DNA of 34,741 bases from Myxococcales bacterium (GCA_014240165.1 JAAZXM010000042.1:1-34741); one strand, 5' to 3'; counted from the first letter of the stretch, positions 1 through 7,454 are shown. The notes: a model not told the origin generated them from the sequence alone. A program made the numbers and translations.

Positions 1-1
1 A

Positions 2-511
2 AAGGTTTCCATGCACATCCCGCTGACCGGTGGCTACAAGACGCTGATCATCCAGGTCGAGCGCGACGTGCCGACCACCGAAATCTGGCGCGCGCTTTAC
101 GGCCTCACCACCGCGCTGCGCGCCGCCGGCATCGCGTTCGAGCGCTTGGACGGCTCCACCCGGGACCGCCCCGGCGTCATCGCGCGCTTCGATGACGCTC
201 AGGGGGCGTCGGTGATGCTGATCTCCCTGCGCGCCGGCGGCACCGGACTCAACCTGACCGCAGCCGACCACGTCTTCATGCTCGACCCGTGGTGGAACCC
301 GGCGGTGGAGGACCAGGCGGCGGACCGCGCCCATCGTATCGGCCAGACCCGGCCGGTGGTGGTGCATCGCCTTGTCGCGCTGGACACGGTGGAGGAACGC
401 ATCCTCGAATTGCACGCGCGCAAGCGCGCGCTTTCCGAGGCAGTGCTGGGTGCCGAGGGCACCGGGGCGGGGCTGAGTCGGGATGACCTGCTGAGCCTGC
501 TCGCCGACTAG
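2..511 (+). CDS. SNF2-family helicase, C-terminal fragment (5' end outside window)
   Basis: This is the C-terminal RecA-like lobe of a Swi2/Snf2-type ATPase, a family that translocates on duplex DNA to remodel protein-DNA complexes. The frame is open to the first bases of the window, so the gene is truncated at its 5' end; the ATG at 11 is probably internal. Numbering from that Met, DGST is at 47-50, motif V ([11 protein letters not shown]) at 72-82 and motif VI ([15 protein letters not shown]) at 101-115. After these comes the usual charged helical tail (VEERILEL...) and a [10 protein letters not shown] ending, as in bacterial SNF2 helicases. The family is assigned with high confidence, but the specific role is unknown. 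The first ~38 residues do not look like the expected K-x-LVFSQ motif IV region and may be a divergent segment or a contig-edge artefact. Confidence 0.88.
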   Translation, partial: KVSMHIPLTGGYKTLIIQVERDVPTTEIWRALYGLTTALRAAGIAFERLDGSTRDRPGVIARFDDAQGASVMLISLRAGGTGLNLTAADHVFMLDPWWNPAVEDQAADRAHRIGQTRPVVVHRLVALDTVEERILELHARKRALSEAVLGAEGTGAGLSRDDLLSLLAD

Positions 512-535
512 AGAGGCCCGGAAACCCAGGGTGAA

Positions 536-931
536 CTAGTGAACATCGGGCCCGAACATGGAGGCCTCGTATTGGTCCGCGGTGGTGGCCAGGTATTCGA
601 GCGACGCTTCCAATTCGCCCGGGTCGGCATCGGCGAGGATCAGGGTATCCACCATGACGAGTTGCTCATCCTTGACCGCCATGGCGCCATGGGGCAGCGC
701 GTAGTTGAGTTCGAGGGCAAATTGAAGGCGCGTGGGCCGGATCCGTTCGGTGCTGCCGATGACGGTATAAAGGCGCACCATCTCGCGGCCCTCGTACTCG
801 AAGAACTGCAGCTGGACAACCTGGCGGCGCCCGCTTTCGAGTTTGACTTCCACCTGGTCGCGCTGGCCCATCCATTCCCGGGCGCGACAGACCTCAACGC
901 AGATCCGCTCGAATCCTTCCCTGGCCGACAA
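536..931 (-). CDS. YbjN / type III chaperone-like small protein
   Basis: This 131-residue protein is convergent with the SNF2 gene. I chose the TTG start at 931-929 because a GGAGG lies 8 nt upstream on the minus strand; an ATG-initiated reading starting further upstream would add an Arg-rich, low-complexity extension. The layout is a short helix, then alternating strands (QVEVKLESGRRQVVQLQFFE; EMVRLYTVIGS), a central LNYALPHGAMAVKDEQLVMVDTL segment and a C-terminal helix with acidic residues (GELEASLEYLATTADQYEA). This pattern resembles the YbjN/CesT-type peptide-binding-chaperone fold, including the 'gamlaikdg.l.l.' strand pair. The fold assignment is from pattern only and the function is unknown. 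No signal peptide or membrane segment is visible, so a cytoplasmic location is likely. Confidence 0.6.
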   Translation of the reverse strand: MSAREGFERICVEVCRAREWMGQRDQVEVKLESGRRQVVQLQFFEYEGREMVRLYTVIGSTERIRPTRLQFALELNYALPHGAMAVKDEQLVMVDTLILADADPGELEASLEYLATTADQYEASMFGPDVH

Positions 932-1151
932 TTCTGGTTTCCTCCCTGGCGGGCCACGGTACCAGTTTTCGCGCGAAGTCGTCCGGCGACGCGCCCCGGA
1001 GGCCAGGATCTGGCACCATCGGGCCCGGGCGCTGGAGCGGCGCGGGCCGGCTTGATCCTCCACCGGCGGTGCCTAGGATCCCGCCTTCGCCCCGCTGAGG
1101 GCAGCGGCCCCATTTGAGCCGGGCCCAAATCCAGGAGCAACGCGAGCCCCC

Positions 1152-2120
1152 TTGAGCAGAACAAACGCAAAAGACCTCTACCGTGAGTTGGGCGTTCCCC
1201 GGGACGCCGACGCCGATGCCATCAAGAAGGCCTATCGCAAACTCGCCCAAGCGCATCACCCGGACCGCAACGCCGGGGACGCCGCGTCCGAAGAGCGCTT
1301 CAAGCGTGTTTCCGCCGCCTATGCGGTGCTCTCGGATGCCAAGCGCCGGCGCGACTACGACGAGTTCGGCGACATCGCCACCGACCCCAATTTCGATGCC
1401 GAGCAGGCGCGAAAAGCGAGCGCGGGGTTCGGAGGGGGCTTCGGGGGCGGCTTTGGCGGAGCGGATTTCGGCCAGGCCGGGGGCGCCGGGGGCTTCGGCA
1501 ATATTTTCGAAGATCTTTTCGGAGGCGCGGCCGGCGGGCGGGCGGCGCCGCGTCAGCGCAAGGGGGCGGATCTCGAGACCACCCTCGACCTGGATTTCGT
1601 CGACGCCGTGCGGGGCTGCCAGCGCCGGGTCGACCTCGATCGCCCCCAGCCCAACGGAACCACTCGACGTGAGAGTCTCACGATTCGGATTCCCCCGGGC
1701 GTGGATGACGGCGGCCGAATCCGACTGGCGGGCAAGGGCGCGCCGGGCAGCGAGGGCGGACCGCCGGGCGACCTGATGGCCAAGGTCCGCGTCCGGCCCC
1801 ACCGCTACTTCAAGCGCAACAAACGCGACCTCTCCATGGACGTGCCCATCTCGGTCATCGAAGCCATCAAGGGGGCGGAGATCGACGTGCCCACCCTCGA
1901 AGGTAAGGTGAACCTCCGCGTCCCCCCCGGCAGCAATGGAGGCAGCCGCTTGCGCCTGCGGGGCAAGGGCGTTCCGGCGGGCGGCGGACAAGCGGCGGGC
2001 GACCTCTACGTCACGCTTCGCATCCAGGTGCCGGGTGTGCTGGGCCCGGAACAGACCCGGCGACTCGAGGAAATCCTGACCGATGACGGCGATCACTGGC
2101 GCCGCGAAGCCCTGTCCTGA
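1152..2120 (+). CDS. DnaJ-class co-chaperone without zinc finger (CbpA-like)
   Basis: This is a type II J-domain protein of 322 residues that should stimulate the ATPase of DnaK and deliver clients to it in the cytoplasm. The J domain occupies about residues 7-70 with the catalytic HPD at 36-38. It is followed by a Gly/Phe-rich linker (about 91-130) and two C-terminal substrate-binding beta domains, with the repeated 'IPPGVDDGGRIRLAGKG' and 'VPPGSNGGSRLRLRGKG' elements. The CxxCxGxG zinc-finger repeats of true DnaJ are absent, which is the CbpA/DjlA-like pattern. The start is TTG at 1152. It has only a distant GGAG, so initiation is the least certain part, but no better start precedes the J domain. 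No dnaK or grpE lies next to it. Confidence 0.93.
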   Translation: MSRTNAKDLYRELGVPRDADADAIKKAYRKLAQAHHPDRNAGDAASEERFKRVSAAYAVLSDAKRRRDYDEFGDIATDPNFDAEQARKASAGFGGGFGGGFGGADFGQAGGAGGFGNIFEDLFGGAAGGRAAPRQRKGADLETTLDLDFVDAVRGCQRRVDLDRPQPNGTTRRESLTIRIPPGVDDGGRIRLAGKGAPGSEGGPPGDLMAKVRVRPHRYFKRNKRDLSMDVPISVIEAIKGAEIDVPTLEGKVNLRVPPGSNGGSRLRLRGKGVPAGGGQAAGDLYVTLRIQVPGVLGPEQTRRLEEILTDDGDHWRREALS

Positions 2121-2221
2121 GCCGGCCTCGGGACCCTCGCCCCACACCGAGACACAACTGTCCCTAAGCGAAAGGCCGTGCAGGCGAACGCGGAGCGAGG
2201 CGAATGGAGGGGCCCGCCCGT

Positions 2222-2238
2222 GGAGAACTCAGTTCTCC
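2222..2238. terminator. Hairpin at the 3' ends of two convergent genes
   Basis: A perfect 7-bp inverted repeat (GGAGAAC / GTTCTCC) has a 3-nt loop TCA. The loop is the complement of the TGA stop codon of the minus-strand 70-aa gene, so that stop codon sits in the loop. It lies about 100 nt after the DnaJ-like gene on the plus strand and could end transcripts from both sides. There is no clear T-tract, so intrinsic termination is only possible. Confidence 0.4.
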
Positions 2239-2441
2239 TCTTGCTCGCTCTCGTCGTCGTCCACCGGGAATCCGTAGCCTTCCATATCCTCGGCGGTGGC
2301 CAGGGTCGCTCCGGTGTTGCGGGTTTCTTCGACGCCCGATTCCTTGCGCTCGCGCATTTCCTCGCGTTTATGCGCCGCTTTTTCGGCCTTCTTCACTTCA
2401 CGGAGGCGCTTGAGAACCCCTGTTTTGCTTCTTTTGCCCAT
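2229..2441 (-). CDS. Small basic/acidic bipartite protein, unknown function
   Basis: This is a 70-residue protein starting at the ATG 2441-2439, which has a GGAGG 8 nt upstream. An upstream ATG at 2501 in the same frame lacks such a site. The N-terminal half is Lys/Arg-rich and probably helical (MGKRSKTGVLKRLREVKKAE, then KAAHKREEMRERKES). The C-terminal half is acidic, ending DDDESEQEEN. I do not recognise a family. The bipartite charge could suit binding nucleic acid or a basic protein, but that is only inference. It is divergent from the PPOX-fold gene and convergent with the DnaJ-like gene. Confidence 0.65.
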   Translation of the reverse strand: MGKRSKTGVLKRLREVKKAEKAAHKREEMRERKESGVEETRNTGATLATAEDMEGYGFPVDDDESEQEEN

Positions 2442-2690
2442 CGAAAAATCCTCCGACTCCACCGCCTTGGCTCGATTCGGCGGGCAGCCTACCACACTCA
2501 CCGGGAGCCTCTAGCCGCACCCACGCATTGCCGAGCCTCGGCCCATTATGACGCCGCCCCCTGGGAAATCGGACGCTTGACCTGCGCGCGACGGGGGAGT
2601 CCTTTGATAGGATGCCCGGGGCCGGGGGGTGCTGGAGCCCGGTCCATCGTCACGACCGGGGCCGGCCAGCCAGAGGGGGAAAGAACAGCG

Positions 2691-3158
2691 ATGCCCAAGC
2701 GCCGCGATCAGATCCGCATGAGCGAGGCCGATTTCTGGGCCTTCGTCGAGAGTCAGAAGACCGTCCAGGTGGCCACCGTCGGCCCGAACGGCGCGCCCCA
2801 CCTGATGCCGCTCTGGTTCGCCCTGGACGAGGGCGCCATCGTGCTCGAGACCTTCAGTAAATCCCAGAAGGTGAAAAACCTCGAACGCGACCCACGCATC
2901 ACCCTGCTCTTCGAGGATGGAAGCGAGTACGCGAAGCTGCGCGGAGCCTCGGTGAGCGCCCGGGCCGAACTCGTGCAGGACGATGTCGAGCGCGTCCACG
3001 CCCTCCACATGCGCGTCCTCCTCCGCAACACCCCCGAGATTCCCGAGGAGGTCCTCGAGAAAGCCTCCCGGGATATGGCGCCCAAGAAAACCGCCATCCT
3101 GATTCGCCCCGAGAAGATCGTCAGCTGGGACCACTCCAAGCTGGGCGGCATCTACTGA
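2691..3158 (+). CDS. PPOX-fold (pyridoxamine 5'-phosphate oxidase family) protein, possibly F420-dependent
   Basis: This is a 155-residue split-beta-barrel flavin/deazaflavin-binding protein. The start is the ATG at 2691, preceded by a purine-rich GAGGGGGAAAG. The N-terminal strand pair 'VQVATVGPNGAPHLMPLWF' is the family signature (TVxxxGxPHxxPxWF). It is followed by 'SKSQKVKNLERDPRITLLFEDG', the segment that contacts the cofactor phosphate in PPOX-class F420-dependent enzymes, and then 'YAKLRGASVSARAEL'. The closing strand 'KTAILIRPEKIVSWDHSKLGGIY' is also typical. The substrate is unknown. Whether it binds F420 or FMN cannot be decided here; the two LLM-family genes nearby make F420 a reasonable guess. 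It is followed after 1 nt by the outer-membrane gene, which suggests co-transcription. Confidence 0.88.
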   Translation: MPKRRDQIRMSEADFWAFVESQKTVQVATVGPNGAPHLMPLWFALDEGAIVLETFSKSQKVKNLERDPRITLLFEDGSEYAKLRGASVSARAELVQDDVERVHALHMRVLLRNTPEIPEEVLEKASRDMAPKKTAILIRPEKIVSWDHSKLGGIY

Positions 3159-3159
3159 T

Positions 3160-4140
3160 ATGGCCCGGCCCACTCGGCAGCGGCCGATCGTATGGATGAC
3201 CGTATGGATGAGCGTATGGATGTGGGGATTGGCCTTTGTTCTGGGAGGCGCAACGACGGCCCTCGGCCAGGTCGCCCTGCCCGACATCGAGCGCGACGCT
3301 CCGGATTGGGAGGCCGATTACCGCTTCGCGATTCAATACCAGAAAGGGGCCGCCATCGATTCCGGGGGATCCCTGGAAATCATGGAGTACGCCCTCGGCG
3401 CCTGGCTGGAAGGTCCCCTCAGCGACAGCGTCCAATTCCACCTGGACGCGGCCTATGTCTTCACGGACTACGACTTCGGCCCCGCAGCGGGGTGCTCGAA
3501 CCCGATGGTCTCGGTCTGCTTCACGAACAATCCCTGGCAGGATATCCAGCGACTCGACGTCGCCCCCGGGACCAGCCTGATCCTGACCCCTGCGCTCCGG
3601 CTTCGGCTGAGTTTTCCTTTGCGCTGGAATTCAGAAGGCGATGCCGATGAAAACGGCGTCACGGCGGGCATGCTGGTCCAGCTTCAATGGAAAATGTCAT
3701 CCCGCTTCACCGCGGGACTCGGCCTCGGGGTGACGAGCGAATTGGAAGAGGACGTCAGCGTCTACCCCGTCTTCTCCCTGGACTGGAAGATGGGACCCGA
3801 CGTACGCCTGCGCACCCGCGGCGGCCCCTACCAGGGGGGCACCCTGGAATGGGTTTGGAGTCCGAGCGATTTCTTCCAGGCCGCGCTTTCCGCCGGCTAT
3901 GAGCGCCAGCGCTTTCGGCTGGCCAATAAGGGCCCCAACCCGGATGGCATCGCCGAGGCCACGTCGGTCCCCCTGTTGGTCGGCATGAAATTTCGCGCTT
4001 CCCGCTTCAACCTCGTCGTCGAAGGGGGCATGGCGGTCTCCGGCGACCTGCGGATCGAAGATCACACGGGTCAACTCCTCGCGGTCAGCGACTACGGCTC
4101 AGCGGGCATCCTGCGCGGCTACCTCGCCTTGACGTTCTAG
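3160..4140 (+). CDS. Predicted outer-membrane beta-barrel protein
   Basis: This 326-residue protein has an N-terminal signal peptide (hydrophobic core to about residue 30, likely cleavage after ATTALG near 36). The body consists of alternating amphipathic strands such as 'SVQFHLDAAYVFTDYDF', 'RFTAGLGLGVTSELEEDV' and 'FNLVVEGGMAVSGDLRIED', ending in 'YLALTF' with a terminal Phe. Barrel-like strands and an aromatic last residue are the signature of Gram-negative outer-membrane barrels. The specific family is not recognised and no enzymatic motif is visible. Two Cys lie close together (CSNPMVSVC, about residue 111-119) and could form a disulfide in an extracellular loop. The start is the ATG 1 nt after the PPOX stop; the in-frame ATGs at 3196, 3208 and 3220 lie in a short tandem repeat and are alternatives. 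Confidence 0.75.
   Translation: MARPTRQRPIVWMTVWMSVWMWGLAFVLGGATTALGQVALPDIERDAPDWEADYRFAIQYQKGAAIDSGGSLEIMEYALGAWLEGPLSDSVQFHLDAAYVFTDYDFGPAAGCSNPMVSVCFTNNPWQDIQRLDVAPGTSLILTPALRLRLSFPLRWNSEGDADENGVTAGMLVQLQWKMSSRFTAGLGLGVTSELEEDVSVYPVFSLDWKMGPDVRLRTRGGPYQGGTLEWVWSPSDFFQAALSAGYERQRFRLANKGPNPDGIAEATSVPLLVGMKFRASRFNLVVEGGMAVSGDLRIEDHTGQLLAVSDYGSAGILRGYLALTF
3190..3225 (+). repeat. Three tandem 12-bp units within a signal-peptide coding region
   Basis: Three units read GTATGGATGACC, GTATGGATGAGC and GTATGGATGTGG. They encode VWMT-VWMS-VWMW in the signal peptide of the outer-membrane protein. Each unit carries an in-frame ATG. Confidence 0.85.
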
Positions 4141-4167
4141 GCCCGCAGGCCCTCGGCGCGAAGAGAA

Positions 4168-5631
4168 TTATTGGCCGCTCTGGGCTCGCTGGGGGAAGTT
4201 CGGCATGACCAGGCCCGCCAACTCCTCGAGGCAGCGCACCACTTGCCGGCTATAGCCGAACTCGTTGTCGTACCAGACATAGAGCACGCAGTACTCGCCG
4301 TTCACAATGGTCGCCTGGGCGTCGACGATGCCCGCGAAGCGGTTGCCCACGAAATCACTGGACACCACTTCGGTCGAATTCACGTAGTCGATCTGGTTCT
4401 GGAGATCGCCTTCGAGGGAGGCCGCCCGCAGGCAGCCATTCAACTCTTCGACATCCGTGGCCCGGGCGAGATGGAGGTTCAGGATCGCCAGGGAAACGTT
4501 TGGGGTAGGCACCCGCACCGCGTTGCCCGTGAGCCGTCCGGCCAATTCGGGCAATGCCGCGGCGACGGCCTTGGCGGCTCCGGTCTCGGTCACCACCATG
4601 TTGAGCGTAGCCGCGCGTCCCCGCCGATCTTTCCTGTGATAGTTGTCGATCAAGTTCTGATCGTTGGTGAACGAATGACAACTCTCCATGTGGCCCGCCA
4701 CGACCCCGAAGACGTCGTGAACCGTTTTGAGAATCGGCACGATGGCGTTGGTGGTACAACTGGCCGCCGAAAGCACCGGCCCCGCGTCTCGCAACTCCGC
4801 GTGATTGACCCCGTAGACGAAATTCGGGACATCGCCCTTGCCCGGCGCGGTCAGGATCACCTTGGAGGCCCCCGGCGCCTTGACGTGAAGCGAGAGTTCT
4901 TCCCGGCTGCGCCACTTGCCCGTATTGTCCACCACCAGGGCGTCGCGAATGCCGTAATCCGTGTAGTCGACGGTGTCGGGACTATCCGAGTAGATCATCT
5001 GGATCCGGTTGCCATTGACGATCAGGGCCTCGCCCTCGGTATCGACGGTGATACTGCCAGCGAAGTAGCCGTGCACGGAATCCCGCCGCAGAAGACTCGC
5101 CCGCTTCTCGAGGTCATCCGCTCCGCCCTTGCGCACCACGATGGCACGCAGTCGCAGGGCGTCGCCGCGACCGGTTTTGCCCACCATGATCCGCGTCACC
5201 AGGCGCCCGATGCGGCCGAAGCCGTAGAGCACCACGTCCTGGGGCTCGGGACGAATGGAGGCCCGGCCGGTGCAGATATCCGCCAACTCGGCGGCCACGG
5301 CGGCCCGCACATCCACCTGTCCTCCCCCCTCCTGGAGGCGGGTCAGCAGGTTGCCGATATCGATACGCGCCGGCGAAAGATCGAGTTCGGAAATCGCCTC
5401 CATCACCGGGTGGCTGTCCTCCAGGGAGATGGAAACCTGAAAATTCTGCTTGGCCTCTTCGTGCAGCTGGATGATCTCGATGGGTGTCTTGTTCACCAAC
5501 GAGTGCCCGAAGATCGTGATGATCACGCCACGGTCACGGTAAAGGCGACCCACCCGGGGAATCATGTCCTCGGCCAGGTGGGCGCTCTGGGTCCAATCGA
5601 AGAGGTGGCCGTCTCGGGTGGGATCGTTCAT
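4168..5631 (-). CDS. gap: Glyceraldehyde-3-phosphate dehydrogenase, long type
   Basis: This 487-residue enzyme oxidises glyceraldehyde 3-phosphate to 1,3-bisphosphoglycerate with NAD(P) in glycolysis or gluconeogenesis. An N-terminal extension of about 130 residues precedes the Rossmann motif YGFGRIGR (136-143). The catalytic Cys292 is in ASCTTNAIVP and the active-site His319 in CHSFTNDQNLIDN. The phosphate-binding segment reads 'VVTETGAAKAV' instead of the usual 'PTSTGAAKAV', and the substrate loop is 'RVPTPNVSLAILNL'. The ending 'WYDNEFGYSRQVVR' is typical. Standard GapA is about 335 residues. The extension and the TETGAAKA form match the long GAPDH group known in some gammaproteobacteria (the pseudomonad ~460-residue type). 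The start has AGGA 9-10 nt upstream. The gene is divergent from the MFS transporter across a repeat-bearing intergenic region. Confidence 0.95.
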   Translation of the reverse strand: MNDPTRDGHLFDWTQSAHLAEDMIPRVGRLYRDRGVIITIFGHSLVNKTPIEIIQLHEEAKQNFQVSISLEDSHPVMEAISELDLSPARIDIGNLLTRLQEGGGQVDVRAAVAAELADICTGRASIRPEPQDVVLYGFGRIGRLVTRIMVGKTGRGDALRLRAIVVRKGGADDLEKRASLLRRDSVHGYFAGSITVDTEGEALIVNGNRIQMIYSDSPDTVDYTDYGIRDALVVDNTGKWRSREELSLHVKAPGASKVILTAPGKGDVPNFVYGVNHAELRDAGPVLSAASCTTNAIVPILKTVHDVFGVVAGHMESCHSFTNDQNLIDNYHRKDRRGRAATLNMVVTETGAAKAVAAALPELAGRLTGNAVRVPTPNVSLAILNLHLARATDVEELNGCLRAASLEGDLQNQIDYVNSTEVVSSDFVGNRFAGIVDAQATIVNGEYCVLYVWYDNEFGYSRQVVRCLEELAGLVMPNFPQRAQSGQ

Positions 5632-5901
5632 GGGGGTTCGTCCTTGGATTGGATCGGGTTGAGGCAGGAGCCGACGCTAACCAAACCGCACACTTACGCC
5701 AAGCCATGGACCCCCCGGGCAGGCGCGGGCAGCGATTTGATGCACGCGGCGGGCAGCGCGGACTCGCATACGCCGAGCACCGGGCCGCCCGCGGGCAAAG
5801 CCCAGGCCGGGTCGACGCCGAGGTCCTGACGCGGCAGAATGCTGCCTCCTTGGGGGCCCTGGGCCAGCGACGCTTTCAGTCGTGAGGTCTATCTCCTTCA
5901 C
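5632..5901. other. Intergenic stretch without a convincing gene
   Basis: This 270-bp stretch separates the gap gene from the 13-bp array. The only sizeable reading frame (minus, 5677-5910) is Arg/Pro/Gly-rich with no recognisable motif, and its start codon lies inside the first repeat unit. The gap promoter must lie here, but no clear -35/-10 pair is visible. Confidence 0.5.
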
Positions 5902-6093
5902 AGGCTCCATCTATAAGCTCCATCCATAAGCTCTATTTACAAGCTCCATCTACAAGCTCCATCTATAAGCTCTATTTACAAGCTCCATCTACAAGCTCCA
6001 TTTACAAGCTCCATTTACAAGCTCCATCTACAAGCTCCATCTACAAGCTCTATTTACAAGCTCTCGCTACAAGCTCCATTTACAAGCTCCATT
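5902..6093. repeat. 13-bp minisatellite array, about 14.8 copies
   Basis: Head-to-tail units with consensus AAGCTCCATCTAC run from 5902 to 6093, all exactly 13 bp with no length variants. Variants are point changes: CTATTTAC-type units at 5928, 5967 and 6045, CCATTTAC-type at 5993, 6006 and 6071, and a diverged unit at 6058. The T-rich variant recurs in every third position (units 3, 6, 12), hinting at a 39-bp higher-order unit. The array is much lower in GC than its surroundings. It lies in the divergent gap between gap and the MFS gene, about 90 nt upstream of the MFS start. No spacers are present, so it is not a CRISPR. Confidence 0.95.
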
Positions 6094-6183
6094 GGCTCCG
6101 CCCCGGCGTCGAAGCCGGCGACCGAGCCCCGGCGCCGCCCCTTCGCTGGACATTGCCCGAGATACCCTGCGCGAGGAGAATCC

Positions 6184-7404
6184 GTGACCAGCCCGAACCC
6201 CGGCCCCGAAGGCGAACGAATCCGGTCCACGTTACCCATCGTCTTCAGCGTCATCATCATCGACCTGATCGGCTTCGGGATCGTGATCCCGATCCTGCCG
6301 GCCTACACCAAGGATCTCGGGGCATCGGCCGCCACATTGGGCATTCTCCTGGCGACCCACGCCGCATTGCAATTTATCTTTGCACCGATCTGGGGACGGC
6401 TCTCGGATCGCATCGGCCGCCGCCCGGTCATGCTCGTCACCATCGCGGGCACCAGTGCCGCGCTGCTCCTGCTCGGGCTGGCGGAAAGCATCATGGGCCT
6501 CTTCGTGGCCCGGCTCCTATCGGGCCTGTTCAGCGCGAATATCAGCGTGGCCACGGCCTACGTGGCCGATGTCACCGCCGAATCCGAACGCACCCGGTGG
6601 ATGGGCATGGTGGGCGCCTCCTTCGGGATCGGCTTCATCCTGGGCCCAGCCCTGGGCGGCTTGCTTCACCCCTTCGGCTCGGGCGTCCCCGCGTTCGCCG
6701 CCGCGGGGCTCGCGGCGGCGAATTTCATCTGGGCAGCCTTTTCCCTGACCGAGCCCGAACGCCACGCGGAGCAGGCCCGCAGCCGCGGCGGGCTGCGCGC
6801 TGTACTCCAGGACAAGGTGGTGGCACGACTCTGCATCACCAACCTGGTCTTCACCATCGGTGTGGCGCAGCTCGAATCCACGTTCTTCTACTGGATGAAC
6901 GACCAATTCAATTACAACGTCCGCGAGGTGGCCTTCATCCTCGTCGGCATGGCGGTGGTAATGGCGAGCATCCAAGGCGGCGGTATTCGGCCCCTGGTGG
7001 CGCGCCTCGGCGAAAAGCGAATGCTGGTCAGTGGCCTGCTCTTCATGGCCATGGCCTTCCCCATCATTCCCTGGGTCCACACCGTGGGCCTGTTGATGAT
7101 CCCCCTGGCGCTGTCGGCCCTGGGCCGCGCCATCGCCCAGCCGCCCATGACCAGCCTGGTTTCCATGCGCGGCGAAGCCGCCGGGCGCGGAGAACTCATG
7201 GGCGTCTTTCAATCCAGCGCCGCCCTGGCGCGAATCTTCGGCCCGCTCGTCGCGGGGGTTCTCTACGATTTCTCGGCCCCCGGCCCCTTTTATCTCGCCG
7301 CCCTGCTCTTCGCCGTGGGTGCGGCGCTCTCCATGGGACTGGCCTCGACGGATGCCGGCCAGGACGAAGGGCCCGGGGACGTGGCCGAGCCCCAAGCCCG
7401 CTGA
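6184..7404 (+). CDS. MFS transporter, drug:H+ antiporter (TetA-like) type
   Basis: This is a 406-residue inner-membrane secondary transporter with about 12 hydrophobic helices. Motif A lies in the first cytoplasmic loop (GRLSDRIGRRP, 71-81). The antiporter motif C is in helix 5 (GASFGIGFILGPALGG, about 144-159). Helix 4 carries 'FVARLLSGLFSANISVATAYVADVT', as in the TetA/Bcr DHA1 group, and there is a central loop after helix 6. The GTG start at 6184 has GAGGAG about 5 nt upstream. Substrate cannot be read from sequence; efflux of a small organic molecule is the family expectation. No regulator gene is adjacent. A T-tract hairpin follows about 100 nt after the stop. Confidence 0.93.
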   Translation: MTSPNPGPEGERIRSTLPIVFSVIIIDLIGFGIVIPILPAYTKDLGASAATLGILLATHAALQFIFAPIWGRLSDRIGRRPVMLVTIAGTSAALLLLGLAESIMGLFVARLLSGLFSANISVATAYVADVTAESERTRWMGMVGASFGIGFILGPALGGLLHPFGSGVPAFAAAGLAAANFIWAAFSLTEPERHAEQARSRGGLRAVLQDKVVARLCITNLVFTIGVAQLESTFFYWMNDQFNYNVREVAFILVGMAVVMASIQGGGIRPLVARLGEKRMLVSGLLFMAMAFPIIPWVHTVGLLMIPLALSALGRAIAQPPMTSLVSMRGEAAGRGELMGVFQSSAALARIFGPLVAGVLYDFSAPGPFYLAALLFAVGAALSMGLASTDAGQDEGPGDVAEPQAR

Positions 7405-7426
7405 GGGGACCTGCCCGGGCCGAAGC

Positions 7427-7454
7427 TTGCCTGGGCGCTTTGGCCGGATAAAAT
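7427..7454 (+). promoter_or_regulatory. Candidate sigma70-type promoter
   Basis: TTGCCT (7427-7432), a 16-nt spacer and TAAAAT (7449-7454) make the best -35/-10 pair I saw in the window. Transcription would begin near 7461. The next element downstream is a hairpin with a T-tract at 7507-7527, and the HNH gene starts at 7587. Confidence 0.4.

Noticed and set aside
894..2147. 417-codon minus-strand open frame over the DnaJ-like gene
   Set aside because: The plus strand has an unmistakable J domain and C-terminal domains; the minus reading has no motif.
2608..2613. Recurring TAGGAT / TAAGAT / TAAGGAT boxes upstream of several genes (2608, 8110, minus 21656, minus 34280)
   Set aside because: They resemble -10 elements, but none has a matching -35 at proper spacing, and such 6-mers are common enough to arise by chance.
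2178..2690. Upstream extension of the PPOX gene frame
   Set aside because: It overlaps the minus-strand 70-aa gene. The PPOX fold begins at the ATG at 2691, which has its own ribosome site.
4171..5829. 552-codon plus-strand open frame opposite the gap gene
   Set aside because: It is antisense to a clear GAPDH and has His/Arg-rich shadow composition with no family pattern. High-GC coding DNA often leaves the opposite strand open.
5677..5910. 77-codon minus-strand frame starting in the first 13-bp repeat
   Set aside because: Arg/Pro/Gly-rich with no motif. The start codon is simply the ATG present in the repeat unit.
5902..6093. CRISPR array
   Set aside because: Units of 13 bp are directly adjacent with no unique spacers, and no cas genes are in view.
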